DNA from: Anoplolepis gracilipes
Lineage: Eukaryota; Arthropoda; Insecta; Hymenoptera; Formicidae
Reading direction: 5' to 3'
Assembly (NCBI RefSeq): GCF_047496725.1
Contig: NC_132972.1
Location: forward strand, 6,874,001 to 6,938,000
DNA: 64,000 bases
In this document: in pieces, positions 12,985 through 28,758 of the stretch
Numbering within the stretch: the first letter of the stretch is position 1
Layout of the letters: each line of letters opens with the position of its first letter
The notes under the pieces: model-generated
What the model was told of the DNA's origin: nothing
Databases searched by the model: none
What the model saw: only the letters and a program-made list of their open reading frames with translations
Translations under genes and position numbers: made by a program

Positions 12985-13947
12985 AAGTTTTACCGATACA
13001 CTAAACTTAAAATATAACTTTTACATATAAATATTCTGTAAACATATGTATATATGAATAATATGTCTAATATAGGTTTGTGCATTAATGTTTTCACATT
13101 TTTTTATAGTTACAAAAAATGTATATATACAAAAAGGAAAAAGAGTAATAAAAGTAATACAGTTTGAGTATCAAAATTTAAAAATATTTTTTAGAAAACG
13201 ATAAGAGAGTTTTAACACATGTTTGATTGAATTATATTTATTGCATAATATACCTCGATTATTTATGTATATAATATTTTAATATTATTGATAAGATGTA
13301 GTATTTTAATATAGTAATTATATATAATTTATGGTTTAATTACTTATTCTATTAAAAAAGGATTATATGCACACAGAGAGATGAAAAAAATGAGAATAGA
13401 AAAAGACGAAATCTCTATTGCAAATATAAAATAACACTATCATACACACACACACACACATAAAATTTAAATGACAAAACTAAAAAAAGTTTATGATTTT
13501 ATTCTAAAATAAATGAGAGAATATTAAATATTATTAAGCTTTAAAACAAAGATATCTTTATTAAAAACTAGATATTCTTGTGTGTATAAAATACATATAT
13601 TTACAAAAATCTGAATTTATAATTATTGCATATCTGTTTATAAAAAATGATAATGGGTGTCATATAGTTTTATATAAATGTATTTGCATGTTATATATGT
13701 CATGGTTTATATAGAATTGTACATTTCTGAGATTATTTATTATATATCAGATCATATAATATTAATATATAATATGTTTTAGTTATATGTCAGACCTTAT
13801 AGTGCGAGAAAAATTAATGATTCCAAATATTTGATAAAGATACATCTTTATCAGATATTTATCATGTATATAATTTATCGTATATATAATTAATGGATAT
13901 ATGATAATTAATGGATTGTTATTAGGTTTCAACATAATATGCATACA
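12985..13947. other. Convergent NOM1/lysozyme 3' region
   Basis: The 3' ends of NOM1 (+) and the lysozyme (-) face each other across 963 bp. A short (CA)n run lies near 13444-13460. A 10-bp hairpin (TGATAAAGAT, loop AC, ATCTTTATCA; 13832-13853) sits about 95 nt past the lysozyme stop, probably in its 3' untranslated region. No coding sequence seen. Confidence 0.6.
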
Positions 13948-14826
13948 TTATTGACGCCCAAAAGTTTGCATGCACAACTTGTATCTATTTTCGTATTTAT
14001 TATCTAGCGGGCCGGTACAGCCATATCCACCCAATCGATGAATCCGTACATAATCGTCGCAATCAATCACTCCGTTTCCAGTGCAGTCCTATGTAATAAA
14101 AACATGAAGGATGTTATATCACATCAGTGATATTGACTATTATCTACATCCGAAACCGATATAAGAATTGATCTTACCTGACCGAATTTGGCCATATAGC
14201 CTTGCACCACACGAGCAGCGCAATAAGGATCGTTGACACATCGGGGATATGCTAGAGATGAAAAGAAGATATAATTATATATTAATATTATAAAATTTTT
14301 GTTTTATTGTTCTTATATGACTTAAACATTAAGTATTTAGATTTTTCATGTTCTTTTAATATTTTTCTTTTTTTTGTGGAAACTGAAAAAGAGAGATAGA
14401 GAGTCATTTAATTGATTGATGTTTGAATTATATAATTTTGTATGAAAAGAGCAATTATAATATTTCGTATTTGTTTTTCAAGTTCCAAACAAATTAAATG
14501 TATACGTTTAATAAGAAAAATTACTTAACTAGATAAATATTTTTGCAGAGGAATATCACATATTTGTACATTCTTGTATTTATCGAGCTAATATATTATA
14601 CGAATTCTCAGAAGCCTGCAGCACTACGATACATTCTTCGATTGCTGATTGACAACATCTCTTGGATTAATGAATATAATTTTTATTTTAATCGGATCTT
14701 TCTTTTTAGTTACGCTTTCTATACATTTATCTACGCTCTTTCTTGTATAGTTTTTCTTTCCAAAACATGATAATAATACACTTGCCTATTTCGATTAGAG
14801 AGAGAGAGCAAAGTTAAGAAATGCAC

Positions 14827-14879
<53 letters not shown>

Positions 14880-17800
14880 TCTCTCTCTAAAAGATTAGAG
14901 ATATAGAAATTATTTTATTCGAATAGATATTTGAAAGCAGTTTTTTCTTGAGAAAAAAAAATTAACTCACCACCATCAGTACTGATTGGCTCGTCATTTA
15001 GAGTTGGTTTGCCAGCGTCAGCCCAGTAGGCCCATGTTATAGCAAAAGGTCCACAAACTGATTCAGAGCAGCCGATAGTAGTATTACATCCCGAAGTAAC
15101 TTCGCATAAGCAACCTAAGCAGACTTGTGGTACTAGTTGATTGGACGAAGCTGGCTGTTGTTGAGCTACAATGTAAAAAATATTAACGCAAATTGTAATG
15201 TCGTAGTGAATGCCTCATATATATCATATACAGACGTCATTATATTCATTACAAAAGTACAAAGATCCATTGAGAAAAAATTAATGTACCTATAGACTCT
15301 TGAGAAAGTAACTTTAATGAAAAAGAATTTTTTCTGCATCATCTTTCTCGAATCTTCAAAATCATAAATTTCACGTAATACAATTTTGCAGATCTAAAGA
15401 AAAAAAAATATTTACGAATTCTATTTCCAATTCCATTGTCTACTATAAAACACTCTGTTTCTCTATTAAAAGTCTAGTCCAGTAAGAAAAGTTTAGTGAG
15501 AGAAAATAGTCAAATTCATAATTAATAATAATAACAAGTGATGATAGAATATGCTAATAAGTGATAATTGAAGCAGATCAGTTGAATTTCTGTTCTGTAC
15601 AGATGTATTGGAGTTATTTTCTCGTTAGGATTTTGTATGACTAGAATTTAATCGTCTGTTTTTTTGTAGAATGACACAAACTTTGGAGTAAGAATAACAA
15701 CAACAAAAATAAAAAAAATCTCTGCGACATGTGTGGAATCTGCATTTTCGGGATCGCGACGTCTCGCAATACATATACATTTACGTCCTATTATATTGTA
15801 CCTGCATCTGTGCACGGGCACGGTGGTTTTGCACATAGCGTCACGGTTAAAAATATAATTTAAATCAGCCTGTGAATTTAAATTGCAGACTCGCTCAGAT
15901 ACGCACCACGGCTACGATGAAAACTTCTGCGATTCGATTTGATATTCAGATCATATATATGATCTGAAGGTGAGATATCTCACCTTTGTCATTTTTATGA
16001 TGAATTAAATCAAACGGATTCAAAGTCTAGAGGTCTGATCTTTTCAGAACTATTGAATGAAATGTGTTGTGTGATAATAATGTTGCTCTGTCAATTTTGC
16101 ATTTTAATAATAGGGCTATCATTCGTATCATCAATATAAAATATTCGTATATTCCGATATTCGCATAATCGTAATTTGCACAAAATTTTGCATGTTCTAG
16201 GATCTGTATAATGTAATTTTTATATGTAAATTTGCTTTGAAACAAGGTATAAAAAAGGCTACAGGAGCAGGCAACTAAAAGGAGTTCTTTAAAATAAAAG
16301 TTTGAATTTAAAAACTATAAACACAAAAACTTTAATAAAAATAGTACATGAAATAAAATAATCTGCGAAACTAGATAAATCGTTTTTTCAAATATACAAG
16401 AAATATATTATCAAAATAAATTTTATCAAAGTAACAAAACGCACGAAGAAGAATCGTCTTATATTCGGTTTTTTTTTTAAATAAATTTACATTAAGTTAA
16501 TACCGAATTTGATTCATGTTTATTAATTAATTTTGATGCTTCGCATTTTTCTGGATCCAATTATAATCGCGAATAATCCATTTTTATTAGATGAGTGTGA
16601 CCCTAGAAATGGATTGTTTGATAAGAGATTCTTGTGTGCCTCTTGAATAATGGATTCTGTCGTCAATACCGTTATGCTAGATCTTTAGTCGTCACTCGGT
16701 ATTTCCAGATTGCTTAAAAAATAAACACATTAGTACTAAATAGATATTCAAAATATATGCACTCTGAGATTAACATTTAATGATTTAACATTTCGGACAT
16801 TGCTTTCATTTTTTAACTAATATTGTTATTATTTTTTTATTTTTAATCTCTTTAACTCTCTTTTCATCGCAATGATAATTGACATATAATCACTATTATA
16901 GTCTATCGTTGCACTTAATGAGGCTATCAAAAGCGATTTACGAGAAAAAACGGATCTAAAAAATCAATTATCACATTAGAATAAACAAACATAGTTTCCT
17001 CATCTTTGATTTTGCTGCACATAAACCACATTTAATTATCATTTCTACATCGTCTGAAAAACAATAATATCCATCGCAATTTGAACGTTAGATTTTATCT
17101 GTATATAAAAACAGAACGAATAGTATGATAATCATCTTATTGTTAATCATCTAATCTTTGTGACAAACACAACATCGTCAAAGAAAATCCAATGGCTTTA
17201 TAATAATACCTTGACTATATATATGTAATTTGTAGCGTTATGTAGTTATTAGCAAATGTACATTCAGAGAAAGAAGTCAAGAATAGTTAAATAATTTTTC
17301 ATTTTTAACAATCATGTATTAAAAAAAATGTCACATATATTATTTAATCTATTAGATATTATTACGTCTTTAAAAGATTATTAATACTCTTTATAAATCA
17401 TAGATAGATCAGAATTAGCACAAGTGTGGGACAGAAAAACTTTGCCTTAGAGAGATGGAATAAGAGCTCTCGCGAGATCGGGTGGTGATCAGGGACGCGA
17501 TTATAGACATATTTTTAAACAACGCCGATATACGTGCAGCCTGTTATTTAACGGTACGCAGATATTAAAAATTCCTGGAACTAACGGTAAAGTCTACAGA
17601 ATTGCGATCGGATCTCTGTCTTTCAAATCAGTTTCTCAATGGAGAACATTATTTCACACTAAATCTTATGTAATTCATCTAGTGAAATAATATCGCTTAA
17701 ATATCATAATAAGCATGAAATGCACATGCAAAATTAAAAGGATATGCAGATGCAAAATTGAGAGGAATTTAGAACAAAAAAATTGATTTACATAAATTGT

Positions 17801-17983
17801 AAAAACAGATGATTGCAATGTAATTATTATTTAAAAAAACAGATAAGTATGATGTAAGTATTATAAAAACAATCTGCAGAAAAGTACAAAACACGCAATT
17901 TGCAAACTGATAGAAATGTATTTAACAAATTTTTGAGGGATAAAATATTATTTGTTATTTTAATATTTATCTGCTGTATATAC

Positions 17984-18034
<51 letters not shown>

Positions 18035-18578
18035 TGTGTGTGTGAGATATGTACACATGTCTTTTTTCGATTCTTAAATAATTTAATTATTCAATAAATT
18101 AGGATAACTGCGTATAAAAGTTTTGTCGAATGTTCGAAAAAAATTAATCGAATATTTAATCGATAAAAGATTAACTTATATACTACAATTATACAAAAAA
18201 ATGCTTATTTATTTTGCACAATTCCGTACAATTTTACGTATAATCTCTTAATTAAATTATATTTAATTAAGAGATTATATTATCGAATCAGATTCGAATT
18301 CAACTCGAGCAAGTTCTGATCGAACGTTGAATATTCAATATTATAATTTGATCTGTTAATAACAACGCTGCTATTCTTTACTTATTTATACAGTAATAAT
18401 AATTAAATTACAATTCCTGCAAATTTGAAAAAAATTTGCATATTATGAATGAAAATTTGCATATTCTACTAAATAGAAAATAGGAAAGCATCAATAGCTC
18501 ACCGATGACAACACCGTAGGTACAAACGCAAAAAACAGCGATGATTGTCGCAACGATCCACGAAACTCTCGCGAACAT
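13948..18578 (-). CDS. Invertebrate-type (destabilase family) lysozyme
   Basis: Four exons: 18578-18503, 15165-14971, 14251-14178 and 14088-13948; 161 residues. Residues 1-25 form a signal peptide (SWIVATIIAVFCVCTYGVVIA) probably cut before QQQ. The mature part is Cys-rich with family landmarks CLGCLCE, CGPFAITWAYWADAGKP, CVNDPYCAARVVQGYMAKFGQDC and RLGGYGCTGPL. The family includes muramidases and leech destabilase. Here the glutamate expected in the CxCxxESGC motif is Thr (CEVTSGC), and I find no Asp at the second catalytic position before SxxCGPF, so peptidoglycan hydrolysis is doubtful. Intron 1 is 3.3 kb, unusually long for this window. It holds palindromes, a (CT)n array and one copy of a local duplication. 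Confidence 0.93.
14829..14886. repeat. (CT)n microsatellite in lysozyme intron
   Basis: About 25 CT units, slightly interrupted by CTTT near the end, lie in the intron between lysozyme exons 2 and 3. The previous 60 bases contain short GA runs, so a local GA/CT fold-back is possible. Confidence 0.9.
15945..15986. repeat. Two adjoining perfect palindromes
   Basis: TTCAGATCATATATATGATCTGAA (first 20 bases 15945-15964, full palindrome to 15968) is followed, sharing its final AA, by the palindrome AAGGTGAGATATCTCACCTT (15967-15986). Both are exactly self-complementary. Confidence 0.9.
17638..18053. repeat. Duplicated block, copy 1, with (GT)n tail
   Basis: Aligns in the same orientation with about 19252-19690. 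Shared landmarks are the opening ATGGAGAA..ATTAT..TTTC, the AATAATAT.GCTTAAAT..C.TAATAAGCAT segment, the almost invariant AATTTTTGAGGGATAAAATA block, and a terminal TATA plus (GT)n array (about 17998-18047). Divergence is considerable with several indels, so the duplication is old. It lies inside lysozyme intron 1. Confidence 0.8.
18241..18277. repeat. 16-bp perfect hairpin
   Basis: TAATCTCTTAATTAAA and its exact reverse complement are separated by TTATA. It lies in lysozyme intron 1, about 225 bp from exon 1. It may be a tiny foldback element remnant. Confidence 0.85.
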
Positions 18579-21855
<3,277 letters not shown>

Positions 21856-23578
21856 TTAGATCTTGTTGAACGAAGCAATGTCTACAGATTGAACTAGATC
21901 CTCAAATTCTTGAATTTGTTCGATCAACAAGTCCACCGACACTTTTTCGTCCTCTATCACGCACATTATTTGTAACTTGTTTATGCCATAGCCCACTGGG
22001 ACAAGTTTTGCTAGAAAAACATAAAATTTATTTAATAATTTGTTCCCACAATAAATGTCCGACATATATATCGACAGATAAGAAAACGATAAAGGGAATA
22101 CAACTTACATGCACCCCAAACGAGACCATCCATCTCGATCGATCTTACTGCATTTTCCATTTCTTTCATATCAGTTTCATCTCCCCAACTCTTCACATCT
22201 AGCACGATACTCGATTTGGCGATAACTACAGGCTTTTTTGATTTTTTCTCTGCGTATGCTTTTAACCTTTCTTCTCTGATTTTTGCAGCTTCCGCATCCT
22301 CTTCCTCGTCCGAACCGAATAAATCTAGGTCATCATCATCTTCACTCGCCTTTGCCGTAGACGAAGTTGGAGCACTAGCGGTAGCAAAGATGGAAGGAGT
22401 TTTCTTTTCTCCAGGAAGCGATTTAAGATCGTAGGATTTTATATGATTGTACCAACGAAGTACATGAGGATTCGAAGACGTTGGTATTTTTCCCAGTGCC
22501 TCGAGTACTGCAACATCGGCTTGAGTTGGTTGCCACCTATTGGGTGTAAATTCTTTTATACAATACATTTTACATTTTAAAGATGATCCTTATTATCAAT
22601 TCTATCATTGTTAGAAATTCGTATAACATATTTATCAAAAAATAAAGTCTAATGTATCTTCTTATATATTGTTCTAATATATCGATTAGATTATATTAGA
22701 TATATAATTGATATAAATTTTTTAACTTTATTATAATTTTTCTTACAAATTATAAAGTAAATGAAATATAGATGTAAAAAATAAATATATAAAATTTAAA
22801 AAGATAGAAGAGAATAAGACAAATATACTTATAGAGACTTTTTTTTATATTAAATCTTCATTAATATTCAAACTAGGAAAGAGAGCATCCTTTATATGTA
22901 ATATAGATAAAATCTTTTTTATTTTACAATATATATTATTTATATAATAAAAAAATAATAAGATATATGTATATAACATACAACCAAATATAAAGTATAT
23001 TTTTCGACTTATTATCTGTGATAAAAATTATCAAATATCCTCCCATATGTGAAAATAGATACGATTTGCATGTACTAAAGTGCAACAGTGAGTAAAATAA
23101 GTTTATTTTAAAAAACACAGAGCTGTATCTAAAAAGAAGGGAAGAAGATCAAAGAAGAGACGTAAAAATAAGTATAAGGCGTGCGTGATTGTACGTGCGT
23201 GCGGTGTGTGTGTATGTGTGTGTACGTCGTCTATGTGACACATATTCATACGCGATAACTGGAAATGCCGCGATCCGCCTCTCGCGACATCGGCGAGATC
23301 GGCGGCTGTAAATAAGAAGAGTGCGAACGATATATACAACTCGTGATCGAGATAAGCTTTCTTTACCGGGGCATTACGAGGAAATACCGTAATACAGCGG
23401 GCGTGAGGAGAGAATACGCCAACGTGCCGCGACGAACGGAGCACGTGTACCGGAGACATATCGAAGTCGCGCGTGAAATACACTAGAAGTAGGCTCACCC
23501 GTCGATATAACTACGATCGGCGAGGTAAGTGTTAAGGTCCTCGACGCCCTTATCGGTCTTCAGGTCACCAACGGCCAT
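21856..23578 (-). CDS. eEF1beta: Elongation factor 1-beta (eEF1B GEF subunit)
   Basis: Three exons: 23578-23499, 22536-22109 and 22010-21856; 220 residues, the usual length. The N-terminal GST-like region starts MAVGDLKTDKGVEDL and continues with QADVAVLEALGK and RWYNHIKSY. The acidic centre has DDDDLDLFGSDEEED, whose Ser in FGSDEEE is a classic casein kinase 2 site. The C-terminal nucleotide-exchange domain has VLDVKSWGDETDM, MDGLVWGASKLVPVGYGINKL and ends DIASFNKI. It recharges eEF1A with GTP during elongation. The acceptor of exon 2 was set at 22537/22538 because the earlier AG puts a stop in frame. Head-to-head with NDUFS1. Confidence 0.97.
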
Positions 23579-24502
23579 AGCGAGAACGTGTTCCTGAACG
23601 AGTAAATAGTTGGACCGAGAGCACGAGTCAGCGGAGACCCCTTCGTCTGGTCGCCGGAAGAGAGAGCTGCGTGCGTCGCGAGCGCGCCAGCGCGGCGATC
23701 CGGCGATTCTACTCGACGTGACGTGTGACGTTCGTTCCGGTGCGCCTACCAGCTACCAGCGCCTACTCGTGCGAAGCAGGGTGCAGGGTAGGCTCGGAGA
23801 AATACCTAACGCTAGTGAAATCTGGTGATTGTCAAGTCGGTAGAGAGAGATAGAGTGAGTCGAGCGACAACCAATCAGAACGAACAACGATAGCCTAGAG
23901 AAAATGTCGATCAACCAATCACACATTGGTATGGATATCTTCGAATTTTGATTTTTCACAATTTTTCTGTCCGATGTATATATAATTGACAAATTAATTT
24001 TTTAATATATGTATTTACAAAAGTAAGAGAGAGAAATTTATAAAGATAAAAAATCTCTAAGAGTCCCTACTGTTTGCAACATATAATTAATATCGTATTA
24101 TTTCAGAGGTAAAATTCATTGATCGATGAGATGATATATACATGGTGACGCAAAGTAACCAATACAATTACGTTTTTCTCCTGCTCTAGTGCTCTCCTGT
24201 CGCCATTGCTCATCATGAGCTCTGCGCGGATCGTTAAGTGTTTTTGACGTCTACAGAAGGTATTTAAAAAATAGATGGTTATTTATTTGATTGAGATTTA
24301 TAAGTTGTAGGTAATCTCAGTAGACGAACACTCTCAATTATTGTAAAGATGTTCGGATATTGCGTTATGACAACGTTATGTCTCTCAAAGACATATGTCC
24401 TTATTGCTTATTTATAGTCTCTCAGTTAGGTTAATTCGCAACTGTGCGAAATTTGTTTATTACATAATAAAGTGTGATTACTGGTGTTGATAGTTTGGCG
24501 AA
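23579..24502. promoter_or_regulatory. Divergent eEF1-beta/NDUFS1 promoter region
   Basis: 0.92 kb between start codons; a GC-rich island (about 23580-23800) lies next to eEF1-beta. Two CCAAT boxes in the same orientation: ACAACCAATCAGAA (23867-23880) and TCAACCAATCACAC (23911-23924). An open frame at 23610-23828 in the GC-rich part shows no domain and is taken as chance. Confidence 0.55.
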
Positions 24503-27500
24503 ATGTTGAGGCTACCGGTTGTGCGGGCCACAGGCCTGGCAAATGGAAGGTTCTGCGCTATCAATTTTCATACAACATCCAAGTCACAGCAAGAATTGGT
24601 TGAACTCTTCATTGACGACAAGCCTGTGCAAGTACCACCAGGAACAACAGTCTTGCAGGTTTGTGTTTATATATGTTTTTCTTTGTATACTTTCAGTTTT
24701 CTTTTCTCACTGCAAGAAATGTCAAATAATGTTCTTATTTAAGATAAGAAATATTCTTGTTTTTCTGTGAAAAAATTATATATAAAAATATTTTTATCAA
24801 GTTTATATAAATTATAACTTTAGATTACAAACGATAAAGTATGTTTTTTATTACAAATATTATGACAAATTATATATTGCATTTATAATAATTTAAAATT
24901 AATATAATGGATAATAAAATATATTAACATTTATGTGATTATTTTGTCTTTCAGGCTGCTGCCAAAGTAGGAGTTGAAATACCAAGATTTTGTTATCATG
25001 AACGTCTTGCTGTAGCTGGTAATTGCAGGATGTGTCTTGTCGAAATAGAGAAGCAAGTTAAGGTATATATAACATAGTGATATATATATAAAAAAATAAG
25101 ATGTGTTAAAATTAATTCATTATATTTATTTTATTCTTATTTTGCAGCCAGTTGCTGCATGTGCTATGCCAGTCATGAAAGGCTGGAAAGTAAAAACCAA
25201 CTCTGATCTGACACGGAAAGCTCGCGAAGGTGTTATGGAATTTTTGTTAGTTAATCATCCATTGGACTGTCCAATCTGTGATCAGGGCGGAGAATGTGAT
25301 TTACAAGATCAAAGCATGGCTTTTGGAACCGATAGGAGTAGATTCGTCGATATTAATTTCTCTGGGAAACGAGCAGTGGAAGACAAAGATATTGGACCTT
25401 TAATCAAGACAGTTATGACACGCTGTATACATTGCACAAGATGCATTCGATTTGCCTCAGAAATAGCTGGTATTGATGATTTAGGAACAACTGGTCGTGG
25501 TAATGATATGCAGGTATATTTAAAATTTAATTTGTATATTTAAAGAATATAAAAGCACTATTAGTTTATATTTTTAAAAAATATCTTGCAAAAATAAAAG
25601 ATAAATTGTTTCCATTTAGTTTTATCATATTATAAGATATCAAATTTCAATTTTTTAAATGTGTTGAGATACTGAAATAAAAATGAATTATTGTTAATTA
25701 TGATAATGTTAATAATACGAAAATTATTTCGAGAGTTATATTTGTGTAACAAATATATAATAATTTTAAAGGTGGGAACATATGTCGAAAAAATGTTCTT
25801 GTCAGAGTTATCTGGCAATATCATTGACCTTTGTCCTGTGGGTGCATTAACTAGTAAACCATATGCGTTTGTTGCTCGTCCATGGGAAACACGTCGCACT
25901 GACAGTATTGACGTTCACGATGCTGTTGGTAGCAACATAGTTATCTCTCACAGGACTGGTGAAGTTTTGAGAATACTACCAAGAGTAAATGAGGTAAATA
26001 TTCTTATTCTTTGCAGCAAAAATATTATACAAAGTGTTATTTTATTAAATGTCATTAATAATAATTGTACAATTGATAGGAAGTGAATGAGGAATGGCTT
26101 TCGGACAAAGCCCGTTTTTCATACGATGGACTTAAAAGACAAAGACTTATTACGCCAATGATTAAGATTAATGGAAAATTGCAAGCTGTTGATTGGGAAG
26201 ATGCACTTATTGCTGGTAGGATTGGATTTATACATTTGTCTCTAGATTTGTTACATTTTATTATTTAAACTATATACGTAACGTCTTGATAATTAGCCGC
26301 TAGATCCATAGCGAATGTGCCGGCGGATAAATGTGCTGCGATTGCTGGGAAATTGGCAGACACAGAGGCTCTTATCGCCTTGAAAGATTTAGTGAACAAA
26401 TTGGGTAGCGAAAGTTTAGCCACAGAACAATGTTTCCCGAAAGATGGATCAGGTATCGATCTCAGAAGTAATTATCTATTGAACAACACTATCGCTGCGA
26501 TTGAAGACGCGGATGTCGTAGTATTGATTGGTACAAATCCGAGATACGAAGCACCACTAGTAAATACGCGTCTCAGGAAGGGCTATCTACATGGCGAACA
26601 AACAATTGCTCTTATCGGTTCGGACGTAGATCTAACATATAATCATGAGGTATCAATTTTTACCTATTTTACGTTATATTTCATTTCTAACAGTATATTC
26701 TTACAAAATATAATCTTTTTTTTTTATATAGCACTTGGGAGACTCCTTCGACGTAATAACGAAATTATGTAACGGTTCACATCCATTCTCTGCAACTCTG
26801 AAAGAGGCTAAGAAACCACTTGTTATCTTAGGTGCCGATCAGCTAACTCGAAAGGACGGAGCTAAGATTCTCTATGAAACGCAAGAATTGGCGAAGGCTT
26901 TAGGAGATAACTCGAAAGTAAATTTTCTTTAACTTCTTTTATATGATAATTTTAGAGAAATTGTAATATTTATGTATCTTTTTTTTTTTTTTATTTTAGG
27001 TTCCCCAGGATTGGAAAGTCTTAAATATACTGCATACAAATGCTTCTCAAGTTGCCGCTTTAGATATCGGTTATGGTTCGACTGTAGAAGAAATTAAAGA
27101 ACAACAACCAAAAGTTCTATTCCTTTTGGGTGCTGATGATGCAAACATCAAGAAAGAAGATTTTCCAAACACATTTATCATTTATATAGGTACGTAAACA
27201 CACGTAAACAATGCTTTAAAAAATCATTTTTTATTTTATATATATATTTATACAGATATATTAATTTTATAAAATTTACCATTTTTGTCCTATATATCAA
27301 TAATTATATTTAAAACTATATTTTATTTATATTGCAATCTTATATTGTCCTATATATCAATTTATAATTTTTAATTAACTATATGTTTATGCTAAATGTT
27401 ATTTATGATTTTAGGGAGTCATGGTGATGCTGGAGCGGCCATTGCGGATGTTGTACTAGCTGGAGCAGCATACACTGAAAAAGTCGCAAGTTATGTTAAT

Positions 27501-28076
27501 ACAGAAGGACGCTCGCAACAAACGTGCGCGGCAATTACACCGCCTGGTTTAGCACGTCCAGATTGGAAAATTATTCGCGCCCTTTCTGAGGTATATTAAA
27601 TAAATTGTCCGTAGCAAATGCATAAATGTTAAGACTACTATACAGTAATCAAGATATACATATGATAATTATATACTTTGTTAAATTACAGATGGCCGGT
27701 GTTACTTTGCCGTATGATAATTTAAATGAAATAAGATTCAGACTTGAAGAAGTTGCGCCACATTTGGTACGATACGGTAACGTTGAACCAGCTAATTTCT
27801 TTACTCAAGCTTTGGAGACAGCCAAGGTTTGCATCTTGATTAAATGCGATTAATTTCTCAAATATGGACAATATTATCTATCTATCTATATATATATATA
27901 TATATATTATTTATATTACGTAGGCACAGTCTGGAGGATCATTTTTACCAGACCCTGTGGACATCAAACAAAAGACGTTGGATCAGTTTTTCATGACTAA
28001 TGTAGTATCACGAGCATCTTTAACTATGGCAAAGTGTATTCAAGCAGTTATGAAACAACGACAAAGTGCAGTATAA
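24503..28076 (+). CDS. NDUFS1: NADH:ubiquinone oxidoreductase 75-kDa subunit
   Basis: Eleven exons: 24503-24658, 24955-25062, 25148-25513, 25772-25993, 26080-26215, 26297-26649, 26732-26917, 27000-27189, 27415-27590, 27692-27826 and 27924-28076; 726 residues, the usual size. The first ~25 residues form an Arg-rich mitochondrial presequence. The [2Fe-2S] site is CYHERLAVAGNCRMC followed by CAM. The [4Fe-4S] ligands are CPICDQGGEC and CIHCTRC, with DLCPVGALTSKPYAF closing the cluster. The C-terminal two thirds is the degenerate molybdopterin-oxidoreductase fold. It is the largest peripheral-arm subunit of complex I and carries electrons from the flavin end toward the quinone site. An AATAAA lies at 28119-28124, 43 bp past the stop. 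Confidence 0.98.
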
Positions 28077-28758
28077 ATCATTCAATATTATATTGAATAT
28101 ATATTCAATACTGTATTGAATAAAATTCTCATTTGCTAGTTATTTGGTAATACTGGCTAGATATTATGACATCTTACGGTAATAAAAAAAATACGGAAAC
28201 AAAGCATTAAAATGTATTTATAGAACTCTGTATATTAAATAACTCTGAAAATGGGAATCTATAAATGTTGGTTCTATCAGTCCCATTAATTGTATATTCG
28301 TTGTTAATAGGATAATATAAACTATTTAAAATAAATATAATAAATTTATTTTTGAGTAATTTTTTTTATATACAAATATCATTAGAATGTGCTTGAATGT
28401 TAAATTATATTGAATATACAGGAATGTTTGAAACAATAATTTCTTCAATAACGCAATCCGCTTTTACAATTACGTAATTTTTTACAAACTTTTACTGAAT
28501 ATTATTACTATAATATTAATAGTGCAAAAATAAAATAATATAATTCATTTCACTTAAAATATTTTTTCATTAAATTTATATATTTTAGCTTCTGAGAGAT
28601 ACTAATATCTTTGCATTTAATAACTATTATACTTGTATATACATTTCGTATTTTTACAATATAACACAAAATAAAATTTTATAGAAAAAGAAACGTTTAC
28701 TATATATAAAAAAAAATTCGTTATTGATTTATCTGGAAAACGTCAATTGGAGAATGTC
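28077..28758. other. Convergent NDUFS1/USO1 3' region
   Basis: 0.68 kb between facing stop codons. It contains the NDUFS1 poly(A) signal (28119-28124) and a 20-bp perfect palindrome TATTGAATATATATTCAATA (28091-28110) just before it. No coding sequence. Confidence 0.6.

Larger units (their letters stand above)
15166..18502 (-). other. Lysozyme intron 1 content
   Basis: 3.3 kb of intron. Contents: two adjoining perfect palindromes (15945-15986), a relatively GC-rich non-repetitive patch (about 17450-17640), the first copy of a 0.4-kb duplicated block (about 17638-18053) ending in (GT)n, and a 16-bp perfect hairpin (18241-18277). Short open frames such as 15648-15836 show no domain, and I do not call them. 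Confidence 0.6.

Noticed and set aside
15648..15836. Possible alternative lysozyme exon with several cysteines
   Set aside because: Cysteine spacing does not match the lysozyme family, and no convincing donor in phase was found.
23610..23828. Arg-rich frame next to eEF1-beta
   Set aside because: Falls in the GC-rich promoter or 5' untranslated zone; no similarity recognised.
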